Positions 32,447 through 44,943 of a DNA stretch of 64,000 nt are shown piece after piece. The position numbers and the translations under genes are program-made. The number at the start of each line of letters is the position of its first letter. The stretch's first letter is position 1. The DNA is from Geodermatophilus sp. DSM 45219. Lineage in GTDB: Bacteria; Actinomycetota; Actinomycetes; Mycobacteriales; Geodermatophilaceae. Below the pieces are notes generated by a model. That model was not told the origin of the DNA and made no database searches. It saw only the letters and a list, made by a program, of their open reading frames with translations. Location of the stretch: assembly GCF_900104025.1 (NCBI RefSeq), contig NZ_FNIQ01000002.1:124001-188000 (forward strand), given 5' to 3'.

Positions 32447-32560
32447 ACCGAGATCCCCAGAGGTCCCGACGAGGAGCGGACGCAGCGGCTCACCGTAGCC
32501 GGGAACGGCACCCGGTCGCGGTGTCGGCCGGCAGGCCGACGTTGAGGTAGCGTCGTCGTA

Positions 32561-35557
<2,997 letters not shown>

Positions 35558-35572
35558 CGAGCCCGAGGGGCT

Positions 35573-35600
35573 GCGGCGCCGGTCCACCGACCGGCGCCGC
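35573..35600. terminator. Rho-independent-like hairpin after gcvP
   Basis: GCGGCGCCGGT (35573-35583) and ACCGGCGCCGC (35590-35600) form a perfect 11-bp stem with a 6-base loop 16 bases after the gcvP stop. As is normal in high-GC actinobacteria there is no T-tract. It ends the long forward block. Confidence 0.7.
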
Positions 35601-35623
35601 CGCGCGCGGCCGCCCTCCCTTCG

Positions 35624-35641
35624 ACCGTTATCCCCAACTGA
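35624..35641 (-). repeat. Dif-flanking polar motif, copy 3
   Basis: The plus strand reads ACCGTTATCCCCAACTGA (35624-35641), identical to copy 2 over all 18 bases; the sense strand is minus. It lies between the gcvP terminator and the convergent cupin gene. Confidence 0.8.
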
Positions 35642-35749
35642 CGGTCCATGGGCGATCCCCGGGCGGGCCGTCGTCCGGGGAAGGAGCACTCCGCCCCGAC
35701 CGGCCGGCGTCCCTGCGGTGACCACCGGCGTCGGACCGGACCGGTCGGT

Positions 35750-36112
35750 TCAGCCCTTGGCGTACGTCTCCGCCGTCTTGCTCTCGAACTCCAGCGCCAC
35801 GAACGGTTCGTCGCCCACGACCCAGGCGTCGTGGCCGGGTTCCAGCCGGTAGGCGTCACCGGCGCGGATGTCGGCTTCCGCGCCGTCGGTCGCGGCGATG
35901 TGGATCGTGCCGGAGACGACGTACCCGAGGTGCGCCGCCTGGCAGGTGTCCGTCCCGGCCACCGGCTTGATGCAGTCCGACCACCGCCAACCCGGCTGGA
36001 GGGTGAAGCGACCCACGGTGGCGTCGCCCAGGTGCACGACGCCCATGACCGTCTTGTCCGGGGTCCGCGACTCGTCCGGGTGGTCCATGCTCTTCGTCTC
36101 GATGCTGGCCAT
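35750..36112 (-). CDS. Cupin-domain protein
   Basis: The 120-aa protein has a single cupin barrel: GVVHLGDATVGRFTLQPGWRWSDCIKPVAGTDTCQAAHLGYVVSGTIHIAATDGAEADIRAGDAYRLEPGHDAWVVGDEPFVALEF. The histidine and acidic positions are partly conserved (AAHLGYVVSG, EPGHDAWVVGD). Function and metal are unknown. The ATG at 36112 is preferred, as homology starts soon after. It is convergent with gcvP. Confidence 0.85.
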   Translation of the reverse strand: MASIETKSMDHPDESRTPDKTVMGVVHLGDATVGRFTLQPGWRWSDCIKPVAGTDTCQAAHLGYVVSGTIHIAATDGAEADIRAGDAYRLEPGHDAWVVGDEPFVALEFESKTAETYAKG

Positions 36113-36352
36113 CGCTGGTCGCCTCCTGCTCGTCGGGAGGAGTGGAGATGACCGGGCAGCGCCCCGCACGGCGCGACCGAACGGGATGCCCCTGCCGCGT
36201 CGGGCGAGGATGTCCGGTCCCGTGAACTGTCCGCGCTCCGCCTACGACGGTCAACGGGTGGAGTCGTGCGAGCGGCCCATCGCGCCGACGCCTGCGGGGG
36301 GCCGGCCGGGATCCGTGCCGGTGCGGCGCGCACTCGTGCACGTGGTCGACGA

Positions 36353-36384
36353 CCTCTCCGCCACAGGGCCTCTCCGCCACAGGG
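36353..36384. repeat. Two tandem copies of a 16-base unit
   Basis: CCTCTCCGCCACAGGG is repeated exactly twice with no gap, followed by a decaying third start (CCTCGCCGG). It lies in non-coding DNA upstream of the cupin gene. Probably a slippage product. Confidence 0.6.
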
Positions 36385-36486
36385 CCTCGCCGGAATCGCC
36401 GGGGAGGGGGCGCGAGCACGGTGTGCTGCCGCAGCGGTGGCGGCGGAGTGGTCACCGACGGGCGCCCGGAGGACGCCTCAGCACAT

Positions 36487-36507
36487 ACTACCGTTATGCC
36501 CAACAAA
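36487..36507 (-). repeat. Dif-flanking polar motif, copy 4
   Basis: On the minus strand this reads GTTGGGCATAACGGTAGTA, preceded by GGTTT. It has the G-to-C variant in the centre (GGGCATAACGG), shared with the copy at 59054, and the same GTAGTATG tail as the copy at 59991. It is intergenic, 50 bases past the end of coaA. Confidence 0.8.
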
Positions 36508-36556
36508 CCGGCAGATCACTGCAAGGGAAGAACTCCATCGATCGGGGAGCGGGCCC

Positions 36557-37519
36557 TCAGATCTTCCGGAGCAGGACCCGGCGGACCTCGTGGTCGGCGG
36601 CCTTCTGCAGCACCAGCCGCGCCCGGGAGCGGGTCGGGGCGATGTTGTCGCGCAGGTTGGGGCCGTTGACCGCCGCCCAGATGCCGAGAGCGGTCTCCCG
36701 CGCCTGCTCGTCGGTCAGGTCGGCGAAGCGGTGGAAGTAGGCGCTGGTATCGGCGAACGCCGTCCGGCGCAGGGCGAGGAAGCGCTCGACGTACCAGCGC
36801 TGCAGGTCGGACTCGGCGGCGTCGACGTAGACGGAGAAGTCGAAGAAGTCGGAGAGGAACACCTCGGGCCCGCTGCCGTCGGCCCGCCGGCCGGCCTGCA
36901 GGACGTTGAGCCCCTCCAGCACGAGGATGTCGGGCCGGTCGACGACCTGCCGTGCACCCGGCACGACGTCGTAGGCCTGGTGGTCGTAGAGCGGTGCGCT
37001 GACCTGGCCGCGACCGGACTTCACGTCGGCCAGGAAGCGCACCAGCGCCCGCCGGTCGTAGCTCTCCGGGAAGCCCTTGCGGCCGAGCAGCCCGCGGGCC
37101 TCCAGCTCGCCGTTGGGCAACAGGAACCCGTCGGTGGTCACCAGGTCGACCCGCGGGCTGCCCGGTCCGGCGGTCAGCAGGGTCTGCAGCAGCCGGGAGG
37201 TGGTGCTCTTGCCGACAGCGACGCTGCCGGCCACCGCGATGACGTAGGGCACCTTCGCCGTGGAGTCGCCCAGGAACTCGCTCTGCGCCGCCCACAGCCG
37301 CCGGCTGGCCTCGACGTGCAGCCGCAGGAGGCCGGCCAGCGGCAGGTAGACCGTCGCGACCTCGTCCAGGTCGATGCGGTCGCCGAGGCTGGCCAGCGAC
37401 TCCAGCTGCGCGGCGTCCAGGGGCAGCGTGCTGCCCGCGGCGAGCGCCCGCCACGAGTCGCGGTCGAAGACCGCGTACGGCGACACCTGGGGCCGCGCCG
37501 CTGCCGTCACGCCGACCAT
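36557..37519 (-). CDS. coaA: Pantothenate kinase type I
   Basis: The 320-aa kinase has the P-loop [44 protein letters not shown] (substrate loop) and LEGLNVLQ, all diagnostic of type I CoaA. It phosphorylates pantothenate in the first step of CoA synthesis and is normally inhibited by CoA. Length is standard. I chose the ATG at 37519 ([22 protein letters not shown]) because homology begins close to it. It is divergent from the acetyltransferase. Confidence 0.95.
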   Translation of the reverse strand: MVGVTAAARPQVSPYAVFDRDSWRALAAGSTLPLDAAQLESLASLGDRIDLDEVATVYLPLAGLLRLHVEASRRLWAAQSEFLGDSTAKVPYVIAVAGSVAVGKSTTSRLLQTLLTAGPGSPRVDLVTTDGFLLPNGELEARGLLGRKGFPESYDRRALVRFLADVKSGRGQVSAPLYDHQAYDVVPGARQVVDRPDILVLEGLNVLQAGRRADGSGPEVFLSDFFDFSVYVDAAESDLQRWYVERFLALRRTAFADTSAYFHRFADLTDEQARETALGIWAAVNGPNLRDNIAPTRSRARLVLQKAADHEVRRVLLRKI

Positions 37520-37642
37520 CCCGCTCGCGTCACGTGTCCATCGTGCCGTCACGGCCCGGAGCCTCACCCGCCCGGGTGGGTGGGCGGCGCCCGGACGCCC
37601 GGGAGGGCGGACGCCGTCCCGCGGCCCGTCTAGGGTGCCGGT

Positions 37643-38464
37643 GTGTCCCTGCCCTCCGGGCTGCTCGAGCGCATCGAGCAGTACTTCGCCGCGGCGCCGC
37701 TGCCGGATGCACGCGTGCAGACCGCCGGCGGGCTCGACGTCCCGGTCGGCAGCCCCGCCTGGCCCTACCCGGCGCGGCCGCGCCCGGGGGCGCCGGTGAC
37801 CGCCGACGACGTCCGCGCTGCCGTGGCGCTGCAGGAGGCCGCGGGCCTGCCCGTGGCGCTGGAGTGGATCTGCGAGACCGCGCCCACGGTGGAGGCCGCC
37901 GCCCGGGCCGTGGGCCTGACCGTCGACTCCTCGCCGCTGCTGGTCGTCGCCGATCCGGTCGACCTGCTGCTGCCCCACGGCGTGCGGCTGTACCTCGTCG
38001 GCGCCGACGACCCCGAGCTGCCCCGCTACGAGCGGCTGGTGTCCATCGCCTTCGCCAACCCCGGGCCGCGCTCGCAGGCCGGCGGTGCCGGCGTCGGCGT
38101 GGCGCTGGGCTCCCCGCGCACCGCGGTGCTGCGCGAGCGGATCGCGACCGGGCGCACCGTCATGATGGTCGCCGTCGAGGACGGCGAGCCGGTCGCGGTC
38201 GGCACCCACCACCCGGTGGACGTCGACGGTGCGGAGATCACCGAGATCGCCGGCGTCGCGACGCTGCCTCGGCTGCGCGGCCGCGGCCTGGGCGCGGGGC
38301 TCGCCTCGGCGCTCACCGCGCACGCCCGCGAGACCGCCGACCTGGTGTTCCTGGTGGCCGGGGACGACGACGTGGCCCGGGTCTACGAGCGCACCGGTTT
38401 CGCGTGGCTGGCCACCGTGGGCGTGGCCGACCTGCCCGGTGGCGTGGTGCCGGACGCCGGTTAG
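37643..38464 (+). CDS. GNAT-family N-acetyltransferase
   Basis: The 273-aa protein has an N-terminal substrate half and a C-terminal GNAT domain with [74 protein letters not shown] is the acetyl-CoA loop. The long N-terminal part (about 130 aa) is common in actinobacterial GNATs of unknown substrate. The GTG start at 37643 follows GGGTGCCG. It converges on and overlaps by four bases the serine hydrolase gene at its end. Confidence 0.9.
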   Translation: MSLPSGLLERIEQYFAAAPLPDARVQTAGGLDVPVGSPAWPYPARPRPGAPVTADDVRAAVALQEAAGLPVALEWICETAPTVEAAARAVGLTVDSSPLLVVADPVDLLLPHGVRLYLVGADDPELPRYERLVSIAFANPGPRSQAGGAGVGVALGSPRTAVLRERIATGRTVMMVAVEDGEPVAVGTHHPVDVDGAEITEIAGVATLPRLRGRGLGAGLASALTAHARETADLVFLVAGDDDVARVYERTGFAWLATVGVADLPGGVVPDAG

Positions 38465-39369
38465 GCCGGGACGGCCGCGGCGGCCGCGTCCAGCGCCGTC
38501 CTCGCGCCGCCCCAGCCGACCGACGACGGCACCTCGCTGAGCAGCACGACCACCCGCTCACCGACCAGACCGACCGAGTGCAGGTGCCGCTGCCCGCCGA
38601 GGCAGCACATCCAGCCCTGCTTGACCGCGGCGCCGGGCAACGTGCCGAAGGCGCCGAACTGCTGGTCGAAGCCGTCGGCCGCGATCGGGGTGGCGGTCCG
38701 CATCCAGTCCTGCAGGAGCGCGGCGTCCTCCGGGTGGGCCACCACCGGCAGCCGGACCAGGAACCAGGCCAGGTCGGCGGCGGTCGTCATGGTCTCGCCC
38801 CACTGACCCCAGCGCGCCGGCGGTGAGGTGGCGGACAGGCCGTACCGGGTGGCGACGTCGCGCACCATCCGGGCGCCGTCGAAGCGCACCCAGAAGTCCG
38901 AGGCGGCGGGGTCGTCGGAGCTGCGGATCATCACCTCCAGCTGCGCCCGGTCGTCCGGGGTGAGGGTGATCGCGCCGGTGCGGGCGCGGTGCAGCAGGTC
39001 CTCGGCGAGGAAGAGCTTGACCATGGAGGCGGTCGGGAACGGGCGGTCGGCGAGCTCGTTGCCCGCGGTGTGTCCCAGCACCCGCGCGCTCCGGGCCTCC
39101 GCGGCGCGGATGGACACGTCGGTCAGGCGCTGCTCCTGGTGGGCGACCACGACCGCCAGCGTGCCGGCGTCGCCGTAGGCGGCGGTCACCGCCGGGACGA
39201 TCTCGGCGGGGGCGATCTCGGCGGGGGCGACGTCCACGTCGGCGACCGCCGGCCGGGGTGCCACGACCCCGGCCAGCAGCAGCACGAGCAGCAGGACGAC
39301 CGGCGCGGCCGGGGACCCAGTCCTGCGGGGATGCGCCGGGCCGACCCGGTGCACCCCCGACGTCGCCAT
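38461..39369 (-). CDS. Serine hydrolase, class A beta-lactamase-like
   Basis: The 302-aa protein has an N-terminal hydrophobic signal segment ([21 protein letters not shown]) and the SxxK motif in [16 protein letters not shown], as in penicillin-interacting serine hydrolases. [13 protein letters not shown] corresponds to the SDN-like position, and VKQGWMCC to the KTG-like region. It is probably secreted or anchored and acts on cell-wall precursors or beta-lactams. The repeated APAEI near residue 60 is an encoded short tandem. The ATG at 39369 is preferred over the upstream 39414 codon. Confidence 0.88.
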   Translation of the reverse strand: MATSGVHRVGPAHPRRTGSPAAPVVLLLVLLLAGVVAPRPAVADVDVAPAEIAPAEIVPAVTAAYGDAGTLAVVVAHQEQRLTDVSIRAAEARSARVLGHTAGNELADRPFPTASMVKLFLAEDLLHRARTGAITLTPDDRAQLEVMIRSSDDPAASDFWVRFDGARMVRDVATRYGLSATSPPARWGQWGETMTTAADLAWFLVRLPVVAHPEDAALLQDWMRTATPIAADGFDQQFGAFGTLPGAAVKQGWMCCLGGQRHLHSVGLVGERVVVLLSEVPSSVGWGGARTALDAAAAAVPA

Positions 39370-39498
39370 GAGGTCATCGTCCGCCCGGCAGGTGACGGGT
39401 GCGCAAACGCTCAAGCACCTGCTGGGTGTCGTGCGCGAAGCGCAGCGGCGCGGTGGCCGACCGTCGCGAAACGGCCCGGGGCCGTTCCCCCGTTCGGG

Positions 39499-40035
39499 TC
39501 AGGCCTGCTCGTAGGTGCCGACCAGCACGGCCCGGGCGAGGGTGTGGCTGAACAGGTTGAAGCCGAGGAAGGCGGGGGTGGCGTCGGCGGTGACGTCGAG
39601 CCGCTCGACGTCGACGGCGTGCACCGCGACGAAGTAGCGGTGCGGACCGTGACCGGCCGGGGGAGCGGCCCCGACGTAGCCGGCGATGCCGGCGTCGTTG
39701 CGCAGCTGCACCGCGCCCTCGGGGAGGCCGCCGTCGGAGGCGCCGCTGGGCAACTCGGTGACCGACACCGGGATGTTGGCCACCGCCCAGTGCCAGAAGC
39801 CGCTGTGGGTGGGGGCGTCGGGGTCGTAGACGGTGACCGCGAAGCTCCGCGTGCCCTCCGGGAAACCCGACCAGGACAGCTGGGGCGAACGGTCCTCACC
39901 GCCGGCGCCCATGACACCGCTCACCTGCGGGGCGGGCAGCGGCGCACCGTCGGTGACGTCGGTGCTGGTCAGCTCGAAGCCCGGCACCTGCGGCAGGAAG
40001 TCGTAGGGGCTGGGCGGCGTCGGGCGGTCGGCCAT
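39499..40035 (-). CDS. YbhB/YbcL-family PEBP protein
   Basis: The 178-aa protein has the PEBP-like pattern: [98 protein letters not shown] follows. The [13 protein letters not shown] segment is the ligand-binding pocket motif. Bacterial members (YbhB) are of unknown function. The ATG at 40035 has GAGGAGA upstream. Standard length. Confidence 0.92.
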   Translation of the reverse strand: MADRPTPPSPYDFLPQVPGFELTSTDVTDGAPLPAPQVSGVMGAGGEDRSPQLSWSGFPEGTRSFAVTVYDPDAPTHSGFWHWAVANIPVSVTELPSGASDGGLPEGAVQLRNDAGIAGYVGAAPPAGHGPHRYFVAVHAVDVERLDVTADATPAFLGFNLFSHTLARAVLVGTYEQA

Positions 40036-40205
40036 GGACGTGGTCTCCTCGGGATCGCGGGCGGAGCGGGGCGGGCTGCCCCCGGGCTGACCCTAGGAGG
40101 ACCCCGTCCTCCCCGCCCTCCGTGGGCCCGGGGCGGGGCCGCGCCACGGTGAGCAGCGGGTTTCCGACGACGCGGGCACCGGCGGACGCCGGTACCGTCG
40201 CAGCC

Positions 40206-40940
40206 GTGCTCGGTCTCCCCGGCTCGATCCGGGCCTGCCTGTTCGACCTCGACGGCGTCCTCACCCGGACCGCGACGGTCCACATGGCGGCGTGGAAGCG
40301 CACCTTCGACGAGTTCCTGCGCCGCACCGACCCCGGGGCCGGCGAGTTCACGCAGGCGGACTACAACCGGTTCGTCGACGGCAAGCCGCGGCTCGACGGG
40401 GTGCGCGACTTCCTCGCCAGCCGCGGGATCACCCTGCCCGAGGGGACGCCGGACGACCCGCCCGAGGCCGCCACCGTGCACGGGCTCGGGCTGCGCAAGA
40501 ACCAGCTGGTGCACGCCGAGCTCGCCGAGCACGGCGTCGAGGTGTACCCCGGCTCGGTCCGCTACCTGCGGGCGGCCAAGGAGGCGGGCCTCGCGACGGC
40601 GGTGGTCACCGCGTCGCGCAACGGCGCCCAGGTCATCGAGGCCGGCGGCTTCGCCGACCTGATCGACACCCGCGTGGACGGGGAGGTCGCCGCGGCGCAG
40701 GGACTGCGCGGCAAGCCCGCCCCCGACACCTTCCTCGCCGGTGCCCGGGCGCTCGGGGTGCCGCCGGCGGCGGCGGTGGTGTTCGAGGACGCGCTGGCCG
40801 GGGTGGCCGCGGGCCGGGCCGGCGACTTCGGCTACGTCGTCGGCGTCGACCGGGTCGGGCAGGCCGACGCGCTGGCGGCCTCGGGGGCGGACGTCGTCGT
40901 GCAGGACCTGGCCGAACTGCTCGACGGGGAGGCGTCGTGA
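40206..40940 (+). CDS. HAD-family beta-phosphoglucomutase
   Basis: The 244-aa HAD phosphatase-fold enzyme has motif I FDLDGVLTRTATVHMAAWKRTFDEFL. In DLDG the first Asp is the nucleophile, and V-LTRT matches beta-PGM. VVTASRNGAQVIEAGG is motif II and GKPAPDTFLAGARALGVPPAAAVVFEDALAGVAAGRAG is motif III/IV. It converts beta-glucose 1-phosphate to glucose 6-phosphate. The four-base overlap with the GH65 phosphorylase makes this a complete disaccharide phosphorolysis pair. The GTG at 40206 starts the homology. Confidence 0.92.
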   Translation: MLGLPGSIRACLFDLDGVLTRTATVHMAAWKRTFDEFLRRTDPGAGEFTQADYNRFVDGKPRLDGVRDFLASRGITLPEGTPDDPPEAATVHGLGLRKNQLVHAELAEHGVEVYPGSVRYLRAAKEAGLATAVVTASRNGAQVIEAGGFADLIDTRVDGEVAAAQGLRGKPAPDTFLAGARALGVPPAAAVVFEDALAGVAAGRAGDFGYVVGVDRVGQADALAASGADVVVQDLAELLDGEAS

Positions 40941-43300
40941 CGGAGGGGCGGCCGCACTTCCCGATCGAGCCGTGGTCGCTCACCGAGACCGGCCTGGACC
41001 ACGCCTCCCTCGCCGTCCACGAGTCGGTGTTCGCGCTGTCCAACGGACACATCGGCATGCGCGGGTCGTTCGAGGAGGGCGAGCCGGTCGTCGTCCCGGG
41101 CACGTACCTCAACGGCTTCTTCGAGGAGCGGCCGCTGCCCTACGCCGAGGTCGGCTACGGCTTCCCCGAGCAGGGGCAGACCGTGGTCAACGTGACCGAC
41201 GGCAAGCTGGTGCGGCTGCTGGTCGGCGACACCCCGCTGGACCTCGACTACGGCGAGATCATCGAGCACCGGCGCACGCTGGACCTGCGCCGCGGGCTGC
41301 TGCGGCGGACCACCGAGTGGCGCTCGCCGAACGGGCGCGAGGTGACGGTGACGAGCACGCGGCTGGTCTCGCTGCGCCGCCGGTCGATCGCCGCCATCGA
41401 GTACACCGTCGAGTGCAACGACGGGCAGGGCGACCTCTACATCGCGCTGCAGTCGGACCTGCTGGCCAACGAGCCCAGCGACAGCGGCTCGGAGAGCGAC
41501 GACCCGCGCGCGGCCGCAGCGCTGGCCCGGCCGCTGGCCAACGAGATGGCCGTCGCGCGCGGCCAGCGGGCGGTGCTGGTGCACCGCACCAAGCGCTCCC
41601 GGCTGCGGATGGCCGCCGGGATGGACCACGTCGTCGAGGTGCCCGACAGCTCCACCACCGACATCGAGGCCACCGACGACCTCGCCCGGTTCACCCTGGC
41701 CGCCCGGCTGCCGCAGGGCCGCTCGGTGCGGCTGGTCAAGTACCTGTCCTACGGCTGGTCCTCCCGCAGGTCGGCGGCGGCCCTGCGCGACCAGGTGGAA
41801 GGTGCGCTGGCCACCGCCAAGCTGGCCGGGTTCGAGCGGCTGCTGCGCGAGCAGCGGGAGGTGCTCGACGAACACTGGCAGCACGCCGACGTGGAGATCG
41901 AGGGGGACGACGAGCTGCAGCAGGCGGTGCGGGTCGGCGTCTTCCACCTGCTGCAGGCCGGCCTGCGCGCCGAGCGCCAGCCGATCCCCGCCAAGGGGCT
42001 GACCGGCCCGGGCTACGACGGGCACACCTTCTGGGACACCGAGACCTACGTGCTCCCGGTGCTGACCTACATCGCCCCGGCGGCTGCCCGTGACGCGCTG
42101 CGCTGGCGGCACTCGACCCTCGACCTCGCCCGCGACCGGGCCCGGGAGCTGGGCCGCAGGGGTGCGGCCTTCCCCTGGCGCACCATCCGGGGTGAGGAGA
42201 CGTCGGGCTACTGGCCCGCGGGCACGGCCGCCTTCCACATCAACGCCGACATCGCCGACGCCGTCGTCCGCTACTACAACGCCACCGGGGACGAGGAGTT
42301 CGACCGCGACCACGGCGCCGAGCTGCTCATCGAGACCGCCCGGCTGTGGGCCTCGCTCGGCCACTTCGACGACGAGCACGGGTTCCGCATCGACGGCGTC
42401 ACCGGGCCCGACGAGTACACCGCCGTCGTGGACAACAACGTCTACACGAACCTCATGGCGCAGCGGAACCTGCGCGAGGCGGTCGCGGCGGCGGAGCGCC
42501 AGCCGGAGGTGGCCGGCCGGCTCGACGTGACCGGGGAGGAGACCGCGCTCTGGGAGCGGGCGGCGGCGCTCATGGCGGTGCCCTACGACACCCGGCACGG
42601 CGTGCACATGCAGTCCGACGCCTTCACCCACCACGAGGAGTGGGACTTCGAGGCCACCCCGCCGGACTGCTACCCGCTGCTGATGCACTACCCGTACTTC
42701 GAGATCTACCGCAAGCAGGTGGTCAAGCAGGCCGACCTGGTGATGGCGCTGCACCTGCGCGGGGACGCCTTCACCCACGAGGAGAAGGTCGCCGACTTCG
42801 CGTACTACGAGGCGCGGACGGTGCGGGACTCCTCCCTGTCGGCCACCCAGCAGGCGGTGGTGGCCGCCGAGACCGGCCACCTGGCGCTGGCGTACGACTA
42901 CTGGGGCGAGGCCACCCTGACCGACCTGCAGAACCTGCACGGCAACTCCGGGCACGGGCTGCACATCGCCTCGCTGGCCGGCGGCTGGACGGTCGCGGTG
43001 GCCGGGTTCGGCGGGATGCGCGACCACGACGGGCGGCTGGCGTTCGCGCCGCGGCTGCCCGAGCGGATCACCCGGCTGCGCTTCCGGCTCAACTACCAGG
43101 GCCGGCTGCTGGTGGTCACCGTGGAGCCGGACCGGGCGACCTACCGGCTGACCGAGGGCGACCCGCTCGACGTCCACCACCACGGCCGGCGGCTCACCGT
43201 GACCGAGGAGGAGGTCTGCGCCGACATCCCGCCGGCGCCGCACGTCGAGCCGGTGCGCCAGCCGCACGGAGCGGCCCCGCGGCGTCGCGGCCGCGGCTGA
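40937..43300 (+). CDS. Glycoside hydrolase family 65 phosphorylase (trehalose/maltose/kojibiose type)
   Basis: The 787-aa protein has an N-terminal beta-sandwich (PWSLTETGLDHASLAVHESVFALSNGHIGMRGSFEE) and an (alpha/alpha)6 barrel. The catalytic acid is Glu in RIDGVTGPDEYTAVVDNNVYTNLMA, and KQVVKQADLVMAL is the GH65 signature that binds phosphate and sugar. It cleaves an alpha-glucosidic disaccharide with phosphate to glucose plus beta-glucose 1-phosphate, which the adjacent beta-PGM uses. Which disaccharide is uncertain. The GTG start overlaps the beta-PGM stop; the stop is followed by a hairpin repeat. Confidence 0.93.
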   Translation: MTEGRPHFPIEPWSLTETGLDHASLAVHESVFALSNGHIGMRGSFEEGEPVVVPGTYLNGFFEERPLPYAEVGYGFPEQGQTVVNVTDGKLVRLLVGDTPLDLDYGEIIEHRRTLDLRRGLLRRTTEWRSPNGREVTVTSTRLVSLRRRSIAAIEYTVECNDGQGDLYIALQSDLLANEPSDSGSESDDPRAAAALARPLANEMAVARGQRAVLVHRTKRSRLRMAAGMDHVVEVPDSSTTDIEATDDLARFTLAARLPQGRSVRLVKYLSYGWSSRRSAAALRDQVEGALATAKLAGFERLLREQREVLDEHWQHADVEIEGDDELQQAVRVGVFHLLQAGLRAERQPIPAKGLTGPGYDGHTFWDTETYVLPVLTYIAPAAARDALRWRHSTLDLARDRARELGRRGAAFPWRTIRGEETSGYWPAGTAAFHINADIADAVVRYYNATGDEEFDRDHGAELLIETARLWASLGHFDDEHGFRIDGVTGPDEYTAVVDNNVYTNLMAQRNLREAVAAAERQPEVAGRLDVTGEETALWERAAALMAVPYDTRHGVHMQSDAFTHHEEWDFEATPPDCYPLLMHYPYFEIYRKQVVKQADLVMALHLRGDAFTHEEKVADFAYYEARTVRDSSLSATQQAVVAAETGHLALAYDYWGEATLTDLQNLHGNSGHGLHIASLAGGWTVAVAGFGGMRDHDGRLAFAPRLPERITRLRFRLNYQGRLLVVTVEPDRATYRLTEGDPLDVHHHGRRLTVTEEEVCADIPPAPHVEPVRQPHGAAPRRRGRG

Positions 43301-43372
43301 GAAGAGGACCCCCTCGCCCCCCACCGCTCGCGAGCTCGCGGCGGGACCCTGCGAGGGGGCCGTTCCAGCACG
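43301..43372. repeat. Post-stop hairpin repeat, copy B (terminator-like)
   Basis: Right after the GH65 stop, GAAGAGGACC leads into CCCCCTCGC (43309-43317). This pairs exactly with GCGAGGGGG (43351-43359), with an inner CACCGCTCGCGAGCTCGCGG arm, then GCCGTTCCAG and CGTCACC. It shares words and layout with copy A at 31471 and copy C at 56722. It separates two convergent genes. Confidence 0.7.
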
Positions 43373-44077
43373 TCACCAGAGCAGCCACCAGCCGCCGAGC
43401 AGCAGCGCGCCGACGTCGACCAGCAGGAAGACCCCGACCCACAGCACTGCGGGCAGCCCGGTCAGCCGGGCCAGCTGGTCGGCGTCGGAGTCCGGCGCGG
43501 CCCGGCGGCGGCGGGCCCGCTGCAGCTCGAGCACGGTCCTGGGCGCGGCCAGCAGCAGGAACCACGTCCCGGCGGCGGCGAAGGCCGCCTGCCCGGCCGG
43601 GGGCAGCCAGCCGGTGACGGCCAGGACGACGGCGCCGGTGGCCAGCACCGCCCACAGCCCGTACCAGTTGCGGATCTGCACGAGCAGCAGCGCCAGCAGG
43701 CCCAGCAGGGCCCACAGCAGCCCGACGGCGTGCCCGGCGGCCAGCAGCGCCGCGGCACCCAGCCCGAACAGCGCCGGGCCGGTGTAGCCCGCGGCGCAGG
43801 TGAGCACCATGCCCGGGCCCGTCGGTCGCCCCGCGGACACGGTGAGCCCCGAAGTGTCCGAGTGCAGCCGGATGCCCGCCAGCCGCCGCCCCGCGGCCAG
43901 GGCCACCAGCCCGTGCGCGCCCTCGTGGGCGATGGTCACCACCGTGCGGGCCGGCCCCCAGAGCGCGGGGGACAGGACGACGGCGGCCGCCACGACCAGC
44001 GCGCTCAGCAGGACCGCCGTGGGCAGCTGGGGGAGGGGAGTGCTCACGCGGCCCCAGAAGCCCTCGACGACGTCCAC
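43373..44077 (-). CDS. M50-family-like membrane metallopeptidase
   Basis: The 234-aa membrane protein has about six hydrophobic helices. TVVTIAHEGAHGLVALAAGRRL contains the HExxH-type zinc motif (HEGAH), followed by GIRLHSDTSGLTVSAG as in M50B-like site-2 protease relatives. It is probably a Zn-dependent intramembrane protease or a degenerate relative. The second-half zinc ligand (NxxPxxxxDG) is not obvious, so activity is uncertain. The ATG is at 44077. Convergent with the GH65 gene. Confidence 0.82.
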   Translation of the reverse strand: MDVVEGFWGRVSTPLPQLPTAVLLSALVVAAAVVLSPALWGPARTVVTIAHEGAHGLVALAAGRRLAGIRLHSDTSGLTVSAGRPTGPGMVLTCAAGYTGPALFGLGAAALLAAGHAVGLLWALLGLLALLLVQIRNWYGLWAVLATGAVVLAVTGWLPPAGQAAFAAAGTWFLLLAAPRTVLELQRARRRRAAPDSDADQLARLTGLPAVLWVGVFLLVDVGALLLGGWWLLW

Positions 44078-44192
44078 GACGGGGAGTCAACCGCACGCAG
44101 CTGTGAGCGGGCCGCGTGACGCGGCCGGTCACGGGGACGGCGGACCGCGCCGATGTCCAGGGTGCCGACTCCGACGTCACAGCGGCCAATGA

Positions 44193-44207
44193 TCCGTTAT
44201 CCCCAAC
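44193..44207 (-). repeat. Dif-flanking polar motif, copy 5 (nearest to dif)
   Basis: The plus strand reads TCCGTTATCCCCAAC; the minus-strand core is GTTGGGGATAACGGA. It lies in the AT-rich gap between the M50-like and VOC genes, 1.4 kb left of dif. The GTTTGTTG upstream flank resembles the flanks of the 36490 and 59054 copies. Confidence 0.75.
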
Positions 44208-44213
44208 ATACAA

Positions 44214-44227
44214 CAAACAGATGTTTG
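44214..44227. promoter_or_regulatory. AT-rich palindrome next to motif copy 5
   Basis: CAAACA-GA-TGTTTG is a perfect 6-2-6 palindrome in a patch (about 44199-44250) that is far more AT-rich than anything near it. No gene starts here, since both neighbours end or start away from it. It may be a protein-binding site acting with the polar motif. Role unknown. Confidence 0.4.
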
Positions 44228-44257
44228 AGGAAAAAGAACCACATCAAAGACGCCGCA

Positions 44258-44623
44258 CTAGCCCGACGTCGTCGTCAGGTTGAGCGGGTTGCCGTCGGGG
44301 TCCTTCACGTGCGCGACCCGCTGGCCCCAGGGCATGTCGTTGGCCGGAGCCGGGGCCTCACCGCCCAGCGACTCGACCCGCGCGAGGGCGGCGTCCACGT
44401 CGGGCACCTCCAGGCTCAGCAGGATCCGCCCGGCGGGGGAGCCCTCGACCGACCCGTCGGCGACGACGCCGAGCTCGGAATCGCCGATCCGCAGGCCCAG
44501 GTAGAAGGTCGGGCCGTCCTCGGGGGTCCGGGTGTCCTCGGTGGCGCCGGCGACGCCGGTGTAGAAGCGCGCCAGGCGCTCCAGGTCGTGCGTGACGATC
44601 ATCGGGATGACGCTGCTGGGCAC
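44258..44623 (-). CDS. VOC-family (glyoxalase/bleomycin-resistance-like) protein
   Basis: The 121-aa protein has paired beta-alpha-beta-beta-beta modules: IPMIVTHDLERLARFYTGVAGATED, FYLGLRIGDSELGVVADG, LSLEVPDVDAALARVESLGGEAPAPANDMPWGQRVAHVKDPDGNPLNL. The HVKDPDGNPL motif is diagnostic of VOC proteins. Metal-ligand positions are only partly conserved (H, E), so it may be a binding protein or a non-glyoxalase enzyme. The GTG at 44623 has AAGGAG 5 bases upstream. Confidence 0.88.
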   Translation of the reverse strand: MPSSVIPMIVTHDLERLARFYTGVAGATEDTRTPEDGPTFYLGLRIGDSELGVVADGSVEGSPAGRILLSLEVPDVDAALARVESLGGEAPAPANDMPWGQRVAHVKDPDGNPLNLTTTSG

Positions 44624-44943
44624 GGCTCTCCTTCCGGTGGGGACGTCGAGGAGCAGACCCGGCCCAGACGCCGGACTCATCGGTCGCCGCTCACGGCGGG
44701 CCGGCGTCGTGCTGCTGGCGACGGTGCTCGCCGCCAGCCGTGCCGGCCCTGCTGGGCGTCCCCGCCGCGCTGGTCGCCGCGACGCTCGCGACGCCGATCG
44801 CCGGCGGGGTCGCTGGAGGCGGGCACATCGGTCGCGTCGTGAGGACTGGTGCCGGTGGCGCTCGACTGGGCGCGGATCGAGCGAAGCGACGTCACGTGAC
44901 GAAAGCGAGGGGCGGTCCGGGTAGGGCGTTCAACCGCTCCTGC
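44624..44943. other. Gap before the toxin-antitoxin module
   Basis: This 320-base stretch has no supported gene. A 71-codon frame from 44740 with a hydrophobic start exists but has no family match and no ribosome-binding site. It holds CGTCACGTGACG, a 12-base perfect palindrome (44890-44901). Composition is less GC-rich near the right end, next to the TA promoter. Confidence 0.5.

Larger units (their letters stand above)
36113..36556. other. Long intergenic region with tandem repeat and motif
   Basis: This 444-base gap between two minus-strand genes holds no gene I can support. It contains a 16-base tandem duplication, CCTCTCCGCCACAGGG, at 36353-36368 and 36369-36384. It also contains the polar motif at 36487-36507 and relatively AT-rich sequence from 36483 to 36545. 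The cupin promoter should lie near its left end. Confidence 0.6.

Noticed and set aside
28870-32560. Glycine riboswitch upstream of gcvH or gcvP
   Set aside because: The 42-base and 135-base leaders lack the tandem aptamer core; only simple hairpins are visible.
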